Shown: positions 33,858 to 42,367 of the stretch, piece after piece
Position numbering within the stretch: position 1 is the first letter of the stretch
How the letters are laid out: every line of letters starts with the position of its first letter
NCBI GenBank assembly: GCA_045565995.1
Contig: JBJLEF010000010.1
Coordinates: 1 to 64,000 of the forward strand
Reading direction: 5' to 3'
Source: UBA721 sp002705165
GTDB lineage: Bacteria; Planctomycetota; Planctomycetia; Pirellulales; Pirellulaceae
DNA length: 64,000 nucleotides
The notes under the pieces: model-generated
The model's input: only the letters and a program-made list of their open reading frames with translations
Told to the model about the DNA's origin: nothing
Database searches by the model: none
Made by a program: the position numbers and the translations under genes

Positions 33858-36578
33858 ATGACCAAGCATCTAGTCATTGTCGAGTCTCCCGCCAAGGTTA
33901 AAACAATCTCCAAAATTCTGGGGCCGGATTATTTAGTAGAAGCCAGTATCGGTCATGTTTTAGACCTCCCCGCACGGAATCCTAAAGGCGTTAAGACCCC
34001 TGTCCCTGGTATCGATTTAGATAATAACTTCCAGCCGAGCTATGAAGTGATTAAGGGGAAAAACAAAACGCTAAGCAAACTGAAGAAAGCAGCTAAAGAA
34101 TCAGAAGGCATTTGGTTGGCGACCGACCTCGACCGGGAAGGGGAAGCTATTGCCTGGCTATTGGCCGAAGCCATGAAGGTCAAACCGGAAAAGGTAAAAC
34201 GCGTCGTCTTTAATGCAATTACTAAAGACGCCATTCTACAGGCGTTTCAAAATCCACGTGAAATTGATGTTGCCAAAGTTAATGCACAGCAGGCTCGTAG
34301 GATTCTTGATCGAATTGTGGGTTATCAGGTTTCCCCATTGTTATGGAAGAAGGTGGCCGGCGGACTTAGCGCTGGACGTGTACAAAGTGTTGCTGTGCGT
34401 TTGATTGTCGAGCGTGAACGGGAGATTCGAGCTCATGTGCCGGACGAGTCCTGGAACGTCAGTGTGCGTTTGGCATTAGACCCTAATCAAGCGACAGGCT
34501 TGGTTACCGAGTGGACTGAATTCATCGCAACTCTGGACGACAAGGGCAAAACACCGACGATTAAACGCCAGAATGCCTGGTTGGCCGAGCACGCTAGTTT
34601 GAAGACTGAACTAATTCAGGTTGGTGGCGAGAAATTCAGTTTGGGTTGCCCAGCAGAATCTCCTCAGGATTTATCCGATCAAATTGCCGTGGCTGCTGAA
34701 GCTGCCGGTATGGTTAATGTTTCGGTTGAATCCAGGATTGACCCGACGGGTAAAGGTCCTGCTATGTTTGAGCGTTCGGTTTTGGGAGACGTTGATTCCG
34801 AAGCCCGATACGCAATTGATTCCATTCAGACGAAGCAGACGAGTAGTCGTCCTTACGCACCCTTTATCACCAGTTCGATGCAGATGTCCGCTTCCAGTGC
34901 ATTAGGCTTTACAGCCAGTCGCACGATGAATCTGGCTCAGCGTCTGTATGAAGGTTTGGCTATTCCTGGTGAAGGTCATGTCGGTTTGATCACCTATATG
35001 CGTACCGATGCTACGTATATTGCGCCTGAAGCATTGAATTCAGTACGCGATTATATTTCGAAAGAGTTTGGTGAGGACTACCTGCCGGCGAAGCCAAAGT
35101 TTTTCGGTTCAACCAATAAAAATGCGCAGGAAGCGCACGAGTGTATTCGCCCGACCGATGTGTCACGGACACCGGCTAAGGTGGCGAAGGCATTAGATCC
35201 TGATCAGTTAAAAATTTATACCCTTATCTACAACCGATTCGTGTCTTGCCAAATGGTAGACGCTAAATGGGATTCGACGACGGTCACCTTTAAACGAAGT
35301 GATAAAGAGACGGGAGCTATGCTCAAGGCAACCGGTCGAGTCCTGGCGTTTGATGGTTTTTATCGCGTGGCGGGCGTACCAACAGCAAGTGACGAACAAA
35401 CATTGCCCAAGCTGGCAGAGGGTGATGAGTCTGCTCCATTTAGTGTGGAGCCAATTCAGAAATTCACCTCGCCCCCGGCGCGATATAACGAAGGGTCTTT
35501 GGTCAAGAAGCTTGAAGAAGAAGGTATTGGGCGTCCATCGACCTATGCTTCGATCATCAAGGTGATTCAGGATCGAAATTATGTGGAGAAAATTACCAAT
35601 CGATTCCATGCGACGGATCTTGGAGAAGTCGTGACGGATAAACTGCTCGAAGGTTTTGAGCAGATCATGAACGTTAGTTATACGCGTGAGATGGAATCAG
35701 AGTTGGATGCCATTGAAGGCGGTTCCCGTGAGTGGACAGCCTTTCTGCACAGCTTTTATGGGAAGTTTAAATCGGAGCTGGATACCGCATTTGAAAAGAT
35801 GACGCATGCCAAAGCGGAGACTGAGCTTGCGCCAGAGGAATATAAATGTCCCGATTGTGGAAAACGCCTGGAATACCGATTCGGTCGTAATGGTCGGTTT
35901 CTCAGTTGTGTAGGCTTTCGGGTTAAGCCTGAGCCCATTAATATTCCCTGTCCGGGATGCGGCGCGAAGGAAATGGGAGTAAATAAAGGAAAGACTGCGC
36001 GGTCGAGACCATTTCTGACATGCTCTGAGTGTGAACAAAAGGTCACCTGGTCCAAAGTGAAGGACCATCAGGAGCGGATTGGTGAAATCGCTGCTGGCAT
36101 GCGGGACGCTTGTAAATATGCGGCTCCAATAGATGCCGAAGGGCGACCAATCAACCCTGAGCAGACGAATATTGCTTGTACAAACTGCAACCTTCCGATG
36201 CTGAAGAGGACCGGAAGGTTTGGGCCGTTCCTGAGTTGCACCAAGTATCCAGACTGCGATGGCATTGTCAATCTGGATAAGAACGGCACGGTTACGTTAC
36301 CTAAAGTGGGACCACTGGAAACGGACCTTGAGTGCAATAAATGTGAGGCTAATCTTTATCTCAGGAATGGCGCACGTGGCCCATGGCTTGGTTGTTCCCG
36401 CTATCCGAAGTGCCGCGGTCGAGGGGCATGGAAGGGTTTGGAAGACGAAAAACGGGCTAAATGGGAGGCAGCATTGGCTCGTCATGAGGAAGAGAACCCG
36501 GCCCCAGTGGTTAAGACCGTAGATGGTGAGGTTGTCGAGGCGGGCTACCGTCCGGAACCTCTTCGCGAAAACGCTTAG
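33858..36578 (+). CDS. topA: DNA topoisomerase I (type IA) with C-terminal zinc ribbons
   Basis: The 906-residue enzyme relaxes negative supercoils. It has the Toprim domain (LVIVESPAKVKTISKILG, then ATDLDREGEAIAW with the acidic triad), the active-site Tyr380 in GLITYMRTD, and EEGIGRPSTYASII. The tail has three or four zinc-ribbon-like modules: CPDC near 658, CPGC/CSEC, CTNC…CTKYPDC, and CNKC…CSRYPKC. The first module lacks the usual close C-x-x-x-C second half (LSCVGFRVKP). It begins at ATG without an evident ribosome site and is transcribed alone. Confidence 0.97.
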   Translation: MTKHLVIVESPAKVKTISKILGPDYLVEASIGHVLDLPARNPKGVKTPVPGIDLDNNFQPSYEVIKGKNKTLSKLKKAAKESEGIWLATDLDREGEAIAWLLAEAMKVKPEKVKRVVFNAITKDAILQAFQNPREIDVAKVNAQQARRILDRIVGYQVSPLLWKKVAGGLSAGRVQSVAVRLIVEREREIRAHVPDESWNVSVRLALDPNQATGLVTEWTEFIATLDDKGKTPTIKRQNAWLAEHASLKTELIQVGGEKFSLGCPAESPQDLSDQIAVAAEAAGMVNVSVESRIDPTGKGPAMFERSVLGDVDSEARYAIDSIQTKQTSSRPYAPFITSSMQMSASSALGFTASRTMNLAQRLYEGLAIPGEGHVGLITYMRTDATYIAPEALNSVRDYISKEFGEDYLPAKPKFFGSTNKNAQEAHECIRPTDVSRTPAKVAKALDPDQLKIYTLIYNRFVSCQMVDAKWDSTTVTFKRSDKETGAMLKATGRVLAFDGFYRVAGVPTASDEQTLPKLAEGDESAPFSVEPIQKFTSPPARYNEGSLVKKLEEEGIGRPSTYASIIKVIQDRNYVEKITNRFHATDLGEVVTDKLLEGFEQIMNVSYTREMESELDAIEGGSREWTAFLHSFYGKFKSELDTAFEKMTHAKAETELAPEEYKCPDCGKRLEYRFGRNGRFLSCVGFRVKPEPINIPCPGCGAKEMGVNKGKTARSRPFLTCSECEQKVTWSKVKDHQERIGEIAAGMRDACKYAAPIDAEGRPINPEQTNIACTNCNLPMLKRTGRFGPFLSCTKYPDCDGIVNLDKNGTVTLPKVGPLETDLECNKCEANLYLRNGARGPWLGCSRYPKCRGRGAWKGLEDEKRAKWEAALARHEEENPAPVVKTVDGEVVEAGYRPEPLRENA

Positions 36579-36602
36579 TCAGAATCGATTTTGCGGCGAA
36601 CT

Positions 36603-36995
36603 TTAGTCGGCAGAATTCCCCACGGCAATCGCGGTAGCAGTGGCATGACTTCGGCAGTGAGAAAGGCTGATCAATACCTCCGAGATTCCCAACTCGTCAC
36701 AGATCTCTTTGGCCACTCCATGAATGGCAACACTAGGTTTACCCGTCAAGTCAGTTACGACTTCGATATCTTTCCAGCGGATCCCGCGTGACCAGCCTGT
36801 TCCCATTGCTTTGAGAACAGCTTCTTTGACGGCCCAGCGGCCTGCATAAGATTGATTGGCTCCCTTGCGACTGCTGCAATAAGCAATTTCAGACCGGGTA
36901 TAGACTCGATTAAGAAACAGCTCGCCATGCTTTTCTATCATTTTGGCAATCCGCAGACATTCGATAATGTCAGTGCCTAGTCCAAGAACGTTCAT
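36603..36995 (-). CDS. acpS: Holo-[acyl-carrier-protein] synthase
   Basis: The enzyme moves 4'-phosphopantetheine from CoA to apo-ACP. The 130-residue length is typical. The magnesium-site segment is LGLGTDIIECLRI near residue 5 and the second motif is YAGRWAVKEAVLKAMGTGW. It overlaps trpS by four bases and ends the pyrD-trpS-acpS operon. It converges with topA 24 bases away. Confidence 0.94.
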   Translation of the reverse strand: MNVLGLGTDIIECLRIAKMIEKHGELFLNRVYTRSEIAYCSSRKGANQSYAGRWAVKEAVLKAMGTGWSRGIRWKDIEVVTDLTGKPSVAIHGVAKEICDELGISEVLISLSHCRSHATATAIAVGNSAD

Positions 36996-37957
36996 CGCAC
37001 CAATCCCGTTGCTTTTTGGACGCGATCAAGCACTTCCCGGCATTTGTTGCGGGCCTTGCTTGCCCCGGCATTGAGTATGTCCTGAACATATCCGGCGTTG
37101 TTTTCCATCTCAGTACGCCGCTGCCAGGCATCACGAAAGTAATCCGCGGCTGCTTCGGCGATCTTTTTCTTGACATCGCCATAACCGAATCCACCTGTTC
37201 GGTAGATGCCCGCTAATTCTTCCTTCTGCTCGTTCGTTGCGAACAGACTGTAGAGTTGGTAAAGGTGGTCGTCCTCTGGTTCCTTGGGATCCTCCATTGC
37301 CCGTGAGTCTGTGGAAATCCGCATGACCTTTTTCCGGATAGCCTTCTCTTCGCCAAAAATCTCGATCGTATTGTCGTAGCTTTTGGACATCTTTTCACCG
37401 TCGGTGCCGGGAACTTTGGCGGAGGCATCAAGCAGTTTGGCCTCCGGAAGCACAAAGCATTCACCATAGTGATGATTGAAGCTTTTAGCGATATCTCGAG
37501 CCACCTCGATGTGTTGCACCTGATCCTGCCCCACGGGGACGATATTTGAATCGTAACCAAGAATATCTGCTGCCATTAAGACCGGGTAAGTGAAGAGACC
37601 GGCATCGGCACTAATCCCTTTTTCTTTCTTCTCTTTGTAGGCATGGCAACGTTCGAGTAGCCCCATAGGAGTTCCTGTCATGAGGACCCAAGTGAGTTCC
37701 GAGATTTCAGAGACGTCTGATTGGACAAACAGCGACGCCTGATCCGGATCAAGTCCCAGTGCTAATAGGTCCAGTGCCGCCTCGTAAGTTAACTGTTGAA
37801 GTAACTCGTTGTCGCGGATGGTTGTCAGGGCATGCAGATTGGCGATGAAATAATAGGCTTCGTCTGCTGTCTGCAGATCGATATATTGGCGAATGGCACC
37901 GAAGTAATTACCCCAGTGAAAACGGCCGGTTGGTTGGATACCAGAAAGTACTCGCAT
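36992..37957 (-). CDS. trpS: Tryptophanyl-tRNA synthetase
   Basis: This class I synthetase is 321 residues from ATG 37957 (MRVLSGIQPTGRFHWGNYFG), where the HIGH motif appears in the usual TrpS variant form. The KMSKS loop is GEKMSKSYDN. The frame is open further upstream, but the family starts at MRVLSGIQPTG and the gap to pyrD is then 37 bases. Confidence 0.96.
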   Translation of the reverse strand: MRVLSGIQPTGRFHWGNYFGAIRQYIDLQTADEAYYFIANLHALTTIRDNELLQQLTYEAALDLLALGLDPDQASLFVQSDVSEISELTWVLMTGTPMGLLERCHAYKEKKEKGISADAGLFTYPVLMAADILGYDSNIVPVGQDQVQHIEVARDIAKSFNHHYGECFVLPEAKLLDASAKVPGTDGEKMSKSYDNTIEIFGEEKAIRKKVMRISTDSRAMEDPKEPEDDHLYQLYSLFATNEQKEELAGIYRTGGFGYGDVKKKIAEAAADYFRDAWQRRTEMENNAGYVQDILNAGASKARNKCREVLDRVQKATGLVR

Positions 37958-37994
37958 GGCTCTGTTGGTTACTCTTGTCTTTCCACTTGATAAA

Positions 37995-38936
37995 CTAGCT
38001 TTTGTTCGATTTGACCGTTCCCACGATCTCTGAAATGGAACTCGCTCCAATTTCGTTCAACGCTCCCGGTAATTGGTCGAGTAGTTTCATTGTAATGGTT
38101 GGGGCATAGTAATTTGCGGTTCCAATTTGCACGGCGGAAGCTCCGGCGACGAGGAATTGCATGACATCATCAAGGTTTGCGATGCCTCCAATCCCAACGA
38201 TGGGGATATCCACGGCAGCTGCTACCTGAAAGACGCATCGAAGCGAGACCGGCTTAATCGCCGGGCCGCTCAGACCTCCCATGTCATTACCAAGGATGGG
38301 CCTGCGTTTTTTCCAATCAATCGCCATACCGAGCAGTGTGTTGGTTAGACAGACAGCATCCGCCCCGCCTTTTGCTGCGCCTTCCGCAATCTCTACAACG
38401 CTCGTAACATTAGGTGTCAATTTGGCTAGTACCGGCAGATCACAGTTGTCTCGCACACTTTTAATGACTTGTTCACAGAGAGCTGGGTTACTACCAAAGT
38501 CGACACCGTGTGCAACGTTTGGGCACGAGATATTTAGTTCCAGCGCGTCAACACCGCCGTGCTCGGCAAGGCGTGACGCCAGTGAGATATAATCCTCAGC
38601 GCTCGAACCTGCGATGCTAACAATAAGCGGCGCGGGCTGTTGAGATAAGTAAGGCAGGTGGTGGGCGATGAAGGCATCGATCCCATCGTTGTCCAGGCCA
38701 ATTGAGTTCAGCAGGCCGGAAGATGTCTCTACGGTACGATGAGGCGAATTTCCAACTCGCATCTCGGTAGTGATCGTTTTGGGGACGATCCCCCCAAGTC
38801 GTGACAGGTCAACAATCTTTTCCATCTCACGGGCATAACCAAAAGTTCCGGATGCCACCAGAATTGGATTGGGAAGCGTCAGCCTGCCCAGTTGTACCTG
38901 TAAGTTGGAATCCGCTAAAGTCTCTGTCACGGTCAT
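37995..38936 (-). CDS. pyrD: Dihydroorotate dehydrogenase, class 1 (1B-like catalytic subunit)
   Basis: The FMN enzyme oxidises dihydroorotate to orotate. The 313-residue protein shows NPILVASGTFGYA, the Asn-rich SSGLLNSIGLDNDG, the catalytic Cys in LNISCPNV (Cys marks class 1; class 2 uses Ser), VCLTNTLLGMAID, GGLSGPAIKP and VGIGGIAN. The length and fold fit PyrD of class 1B, which needs a PyrK partner; none is in the window. It leads the operon with trpS and acpS. Confidence 0.95.
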   Translation of the reverse strand: MTVTETLADSNLQVQLGRLTLPNPILVASGTFGYAREMEKIVDLSRLGGIVPKTITTEMRVGNSPHRTVETSSGLLNSIGLDNDGIDAFIAHHLPYLSQQPAPLIVSIAGSSAEDYISLASRLAEHGGVDALELNISCPNVAHGVDFGSNPALCEQVIKSVRDNCDLPVLAKLTPNVTSVVEIAEGAAKGGADAVCLTNTLLGMAIDWKKRRPILGNDMGGLSGPAIKPVSLRCVFQVAAAVDIPIVGIGGIANLDDVMQFLVAGASAVQIGTANYYAPTITMKLLDQLPGALNEIGASSISEIVGTVKSNKS

Positions 38937-39101
38937 GGCCCAAAAAAAACGATGCCTAAGTTAGAAATACCATTAAAGGTAATCTAACCTGACATCGAAA
39001 GTTTCTCAATTATGGCAATCATTGTTTCGCGACCCCTGGAGGGGTTAACGACGGCTGATAAGTCCGTAGCAAGGCTATCGTTCGAGGATAGATGCGTTTT
39101 C

Positions 39102-39120
39102 AGCACAGGGTGACTGTGCT
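39102..39120 (-). terminator. Hairpin just after the small lipoprotein gene
   Basis: AGCACAG (39102-39108) pairs with CTGTGCT (39114-39120), starting two bases past the stop codon. There is no clear T tract on the minus strand, so its terminator role is weak. Confidence 0.35.
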
Positions 39121-39122
39121 AT

Positions 39123-39341
39123 CTAAATCACACCACCATGGACACGCTGTGGAGCCATGTGGTCCGGTTGGTCCATATGCCAGAAGCGTTCCCAAAAGTT
39201 CAAAATCTGACGCTGATTCTCAGATGTGAAGATCAATTGTTGGGTACGGCGGGCCCGGTCTCCTGAAAATGCAGGAATAATGCAGCCTACGCTTGTGCTG
39301 AGTGCGGCGAAAAGTAATACGGCGTAAAACATGCGTCGCAT
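39123..39341 (-). CDS. Small planctomycete-type lipoprotein
   Basis: The 72-residue protein has a lipoprotein signal (FYAVLLFAALSTSVGC, lipobox Cys at residue 20) and a short mature part with two arginines after the cleavage site and the segment NFWERFWHMDQPDHM followed by PQRVHGGVI. I recall similar short proteins with a WERFWF-DQPSH core in planctomycetes, but their function is unknown. A perfect AAGGAGGA ribosome site (39348-39355) predicts strong translation. Confidence 0.7.
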   Translation of the reverse strand: MRRMFYAVLLFAALSTSVGCIIPAFSGDRARRTQQLIFTSENQRQILNFWERFWHMDQPDHMAPQRVHGGVI

Positions 39342-39510
39342 TGTAAATCCTCCTTGAAGGTCGTGAGCTAATCATCCTGACTAGCTATCCAGATTGATTG
39401 CCATAATCCTGGATTGGTTATTGTTTCGACTATTCGTGGATAATTAAATCACTGAACGGTCGCGTATAAGTACACAATTCGCCGAAGGCTTGCAATACGA
39501 CTTTTTGAGA

Positions 39511-39900
39511 TTAGATTGGCGGCAGAGATTGCTCGGAGTTATCCGAGTCAGAGGGCGTTGGAGTTTCGCCCTGTGGCAGTTGGAAAGTTTCGAGGTTCCA
39601 GCCGACTGGGTTGGCCTCTCGAATCTTTTCTTCCATTTCTTTTCCCGGCTTAAAGGTGACTACAAATTTGGCGGGAACATCCACCGACTCACCTGTTTTG
39701 GGGTTTCTGCCAACTCTGGCCTTACGTTCTCGGCATTCGAAAACACCGAAGTTTCTTAGTTCGATCCTGCCGTGGTCGGCAAGCATTTGAACGATAGAGT
39801 TTAAAGTCCTTTGAACTAGATTCTTGGCACTTTGCTGGGTCAGCCCGGATTCTTCGGCGATGGTTTTAACGATATCTTTTTTTGTCTTGCTTTGAGGCAT
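39511..39900 (-). CDS. HU/IHF family DNA-binding protein with polar C-terminal tail
   Basis: This nucleoid protein is 129 residues. The HU core fills residues 1-95: KKDIVKTIAEESGLTQQSAKNLV, ELRNFGVFECRERKARVGRNPKTGE with the beta-arm Pro, and VTFKPGKEMEEKI. Beyond it is a 30-residue Pro/Ser/Asp tail not found in classic HU of about 90 residues. It stands alone, 169 bases upstream of the small lipoprotein gene. Confidence 0.93.
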   Translation of the reverse strand: MPQSKTKKDIVKTIAEESGLTQQSAKNLVQRTLNSIVQMLADHGRIELRNFGVFECRERKARVGRNPKTGESVDVPAKFVVTFKPGKEMEEKIREANPVGWNLETFQLPQGETPTPSDSDNSEQSLPPI

Positions 39901-40228
39901 GATTTTGAGATCGATTTTTCAATGAACGAAGGTGTTACAGGGCTTCACGTGTTGTGCTTTGTGAACGCTCTAAGTGTAGAAATCGCAAGGAGTTAAGTCA
40001 AATGGACCGTCCTGTGGATCTCAATTCTCGTCTGTTCTTTTGCAGTCCTCCTTGTCCTTGTTGGTCTGTTTTAGAACGCGTTTGGCGCATTTTGATCTAA
40101 AACGCACTGCGCTCGTACTATTTCCATCGAGTCCTGAGCCCGGAATCTTGAGGTAATCGCTAAAGTTTTACTAATCGTTATAATTGGAGTCATCGCCTTT
40201 CCGCTTTTGAATCTGTAGAGTATTTATT
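39901..40228. other. Divergent intergenic region between HU and the YkgJ-like gene
   Basis: These 328 bases hold a possible 32-codon small ORF at 40002-40100 and an inverted repeat GTTTTAGA (40068-40075) / TCTAAAAC (40096-40103) around its end. No other element is evident. Confidence 0.4.
40002..40100 (+). CDS. Possible small ORF of 32 residues
   Basis: ATG at 40002 follows a good AAGGAG site by nine bases. The peptide begins MDRPVDLNSRLFFC and holds three Cys in a CSPPCPCW segment, ending WRILI. No family is recognised. It could be a chance frame; only the ribosome site and the Cys cluster favour it. Confidence 0.2.
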   Translation: MDRPVDLNSRLFFCSPPCPCWSVLERVWRILI

Positions 40229-40648
40229 TTGACTGACAAAACGCCCTGGTATGCCGATGGATTGCGCTTTGAATGTAGTCAGTGCGGTGATTGCTGTACC
40301 GGTGCTCCCGGTTTTGTATGGGTCAGCCAGATCGAAATAGAAGCAATTGCGCAAGAAGTAGGTATGGATTCCGAGCAATTCGAGGATACCTATGTTAGAA
40401 AAATTGGAGCGCGGCGTTCTCTAAGAGAATTTCCCAATGGAGATTGTGTCTTTTTTGACACTGAAAAGAAAGGTTGTCAGGTTTATGGAGCTAGGCCTGT
40501 TCAGTGCAGAACGTGGCCGTTTTGGGACTCTAATTTGAAAAGTCAGCAAGCCTGGAAAGCAACCTGTGAAGAATGTCCTGGTAGCGGTACCGGGAAGGTT
40601 TATTCTCTTGAGGAGATTGAAGGCCAGCGAAAGCAAATGAGGATTTAG
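40229..40648 (+). CDS. YkgJ family cysteine cluster protein (Fe-S or zinc binding)
   Basis: The 139-residue protein has the cluster motif FECSQCGDCCTG near residue 14, then CVFFD…GCQVYGARPVQCRTWPFW, the hallmark of the YkgJ/UPF0153 family, thought to bind a metal cluster. The start is TTG; no in-frame ATG lies early enough to keep the first cysteines. Its stop abuts the convergent moaA stop. Confidence 0.88.
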   Translation: MTDKTPWYADGLRFECSQCGDCCTGAPGFVWVSQIEIEAIAQEVGMDSEQFEDTYVRKIGARRSLREFPNGDCVFFDTEKKGCQVYGARPVQCRTWPFWDSNLKSQQAWKATCEECPGSGTGKVYSLEEIEGQRKQMRI

Positions 40649-41650
40649 CTAGCCACCGATTTGATACATCGCTCGTTCAGGTTTTTCAAAATCCGGCGTG
40701 TCGATTCCGTGGGCCGGCTTCTTGTTGGCGACACAATCTCGAACGAGTTGCTCGATTTGTGTGTCACTACTGCCGTCTCGCAGCATTTGGCGAGCATCCC
40801 ATTCGGCAATGGAAAAGAGGCAATTTCTGACTTTGCCTTCCGCCGTAATTCTTAATCGGTTGCAGGAATTACAAAATGGTTCGGAAACAGGATTGATGAA
40901 TCCAATCCGTCCCTCACCGGATGCAAACTTAAAGTCGACGGCTGGTTGGCTGGCATCAGGGCGGTCAGCTTTGAGGAGTGTACCAAACTCTTTTTCTAGA
41001 GTTCGGCGGATTTCTTGGCCGGTAAGGACTGCCTGACTCCCCCAGTTATCGTCCGCATCGAGCGGCATGAATTCGATAAAACGAAGTTCCAGAGAGCGTT
41101 CTATCGCAAAATGGGCCAGCGGCAGGATCTCGTTCTCTGTTAGACCTCGGATGGCAATCGCATTGAGTCGAATTGTTTTCATTCCGACTTCCTGAGCAGC
41201 TCGAATTCCTTCAAGCACCTTGTCGATCCCGCGACGTCTTGAAATCCGGAAAAAGGTTTCATCGCTTAATGTGTCGAGGCTGATATTGATACGGTCAAGT
41301 CCAGCCTGTTTGAGGGCCTCGGCCTGGTCGGCAAGCAATACGGCATTGGTTGTTAACGCGATATCCGCTATCCCGTTAAGTTGGTGCAGTTCCCTAATTA
41401 ATTCCGACAGGTCTTTGCGGACAAGGGGTTCTCCTCCGGTTAAACGAATCTTATTGACGCCGAGTTCTGAGTTGATACGCGCAAAACGAATGAGTTCTTC
41501 GAAGGTTAGGATTTCGTCACGTGGCTTAAACTCCACATTCTCCTCCGGCATGCAGTAGAAGCAACGGATGTTGCAGCGATCGGTCACGCTCATCCGGAGG
41601 TTCGTGTGGATTCGCCCAAGGCTATCCGTCAGTGAAGGTTTTCTCGGCAT
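40649..41650 (-). CDS. moaA: GTP 3',8-cyclase (molybdenum cofactor biosynthesis)
   Basis: This radical SAM enzyme starts Moco synthesis from GTP. The first cluster motif is DRCNIRCFYC near residue 25, GGEPLVRKDL is the SAM-binding segment, and the C-terminal second cluster is CNSCNRLRITAEGKVRNCLF. The 333-residue length is normal, but the protein does not end in the usual Gly-Gly pair at the exact terminus of E. coli MoaA; it ends YQIGG, which does satisfy it. It follows moaE by three bases. Confidence 0.96.
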   Translation of the reverse strand: MPRKPSLTDSLGRIHTNLRMSVTDRCNIRCFYCMPEENVEFKPRDEILTFEELIRFARINSELGVNKIRLTGGEPLVRKDLSELIRELHQLNGIADIALTTNAVLLADQAEALKQAGLDRINISLDTLSDETFFRISRRRGIDKVLEGIRAAQEVGMKTIRLNAIAIRGLTENEILPLAHFAIERSLELRFIEFMPLDADDNWGSQAVLTGQEIRRTLEKEFGTLLKADRPDASQPAVDFKFASGEGRIGFINPVSEPFCNSCNRLRITAEGKVRNCLFSIAEWDARQMLRDGSSDTQIEQLVRDCVANKKPAHGIDTPDFEKPERAMYQIGG

Positions 41651-41653
41651 GGG

Positions 41654-42073
41654 TCAGTCCTCCATTCCCGGATGAACCCATTCCTGTGTTCCATCAGACC
41701 AGTTTTCTTTCTTCCAGATTGGCACTTCTTCCTTGAGGGTGTCGATAAGCCACTGTCCGCATTCGAAAGCGGTGGCTCGGTGAGGGGAACTGACGGCGAT
41801 GGCAACGCTGGCTTCGCCCGGTAGAAGCTGGCCTAGACGATGGACGATCGCGATCTCGATGATATTCCAGCGTTCGCGGGCAGTGGTCTCTAAGTGTTCC
41901 AGTTGTTTGATTGCCATGGATTCAAAACATTCATAATCCAGAGAATCCGTTCCCCGAGTTCCGGTAATACTTCTTGTGGTGCCAAGGAAAAGAACGACAG
42001 CTCCGGCTCGGTTGTGCTGGACAGACTCGAGGACAGCGTTGTTGTCGATAGCGTCGTTCGTGATGCGGATCAT
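41654..42073 (-). CDS. moaE: Molybdopterin synthase catalytic subunit
   Basis: The 139-residue MoaE adds sulfur from MoaD thiocarboxylate to cyclic pyranopterin. Family segments are GAVVLFLGTTRSITG, LDYECFESMA, IVHRLGQLLPGEASVAIAVSSPHR and a C-terminal KEEVPIWKKENWSDG with the active Lys residues. It lies between moaD (45 bases upstream) and moaA. Confidence 0.95.
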   Translation of the reverse strand: MIRITNDAIDNNAVLESVQHNRAGAVVLFLGTTRSITGTRGTDSLDYECFESMAIKQLEHLETTARERWNIIEIAIVHRLGQLLPGEASVAIAVSSPHRATAFECGQWLIDTLKEEVPIWKKENWSDGTQEWVHPGMED

Positions 42074-42118
42074 GTATATAAAATGGTGAAACTTGAAATC
42101 GTAGAAGGGGAAGAGTTG

Positions 42119-42367
42119 TTATGCTCCACCACTAACCGGCGGAATGATAGCTAGTGAAGAATTTTCAGTGACAATAGTAGTATCGGTCGCAAATTCGTCG
42201 TCAACAGCAAATCTGCAGTGAGCGGTTATTTCGCTAAGTGCTGGGCAGGCAGCGATGACTGCTTGCTTAAGATCGGCAACGGTAGTGGGTGTGGAGCAAT
42301 CGACTTTTAGATTCGTCGTACCCGCCTTTTGCACCGCAACGGCAAATAGCTTGATGTAGAGCGTCAT
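42119..42367 (-). CDS. moaD: Molybdopterin synthase sulfur carrier subunit (ends Gly-Gly-Ala)
   Basis: The 82-residue ubiquitin-fold protein shows the MoaD pattern: LYIKLFAVAVQKAG at the start and IIPPVSGGA at the end. MoaD normally ends exactly in Gly-Gly, which is adenylated and thiocarboxylated; here one Ala follows. It overlaps the upstream dehydrogenase gene by four bases. Confidence 0.9.
   Translation of the reverse strand: MTLYIKLFAVAVQKAGTTNLKVDCSTPTTVADLKQAVIAACPALSEITAHCRFAVDDEFATDTTIVTENSSLAIIPPVSGGA

Noticed and set aside
39032..39046. CCCC/GGGG mini-hairpin between pyrD and the small lipoprotein gene
   Set aside because: Only four pairs and no T tract on either strand.
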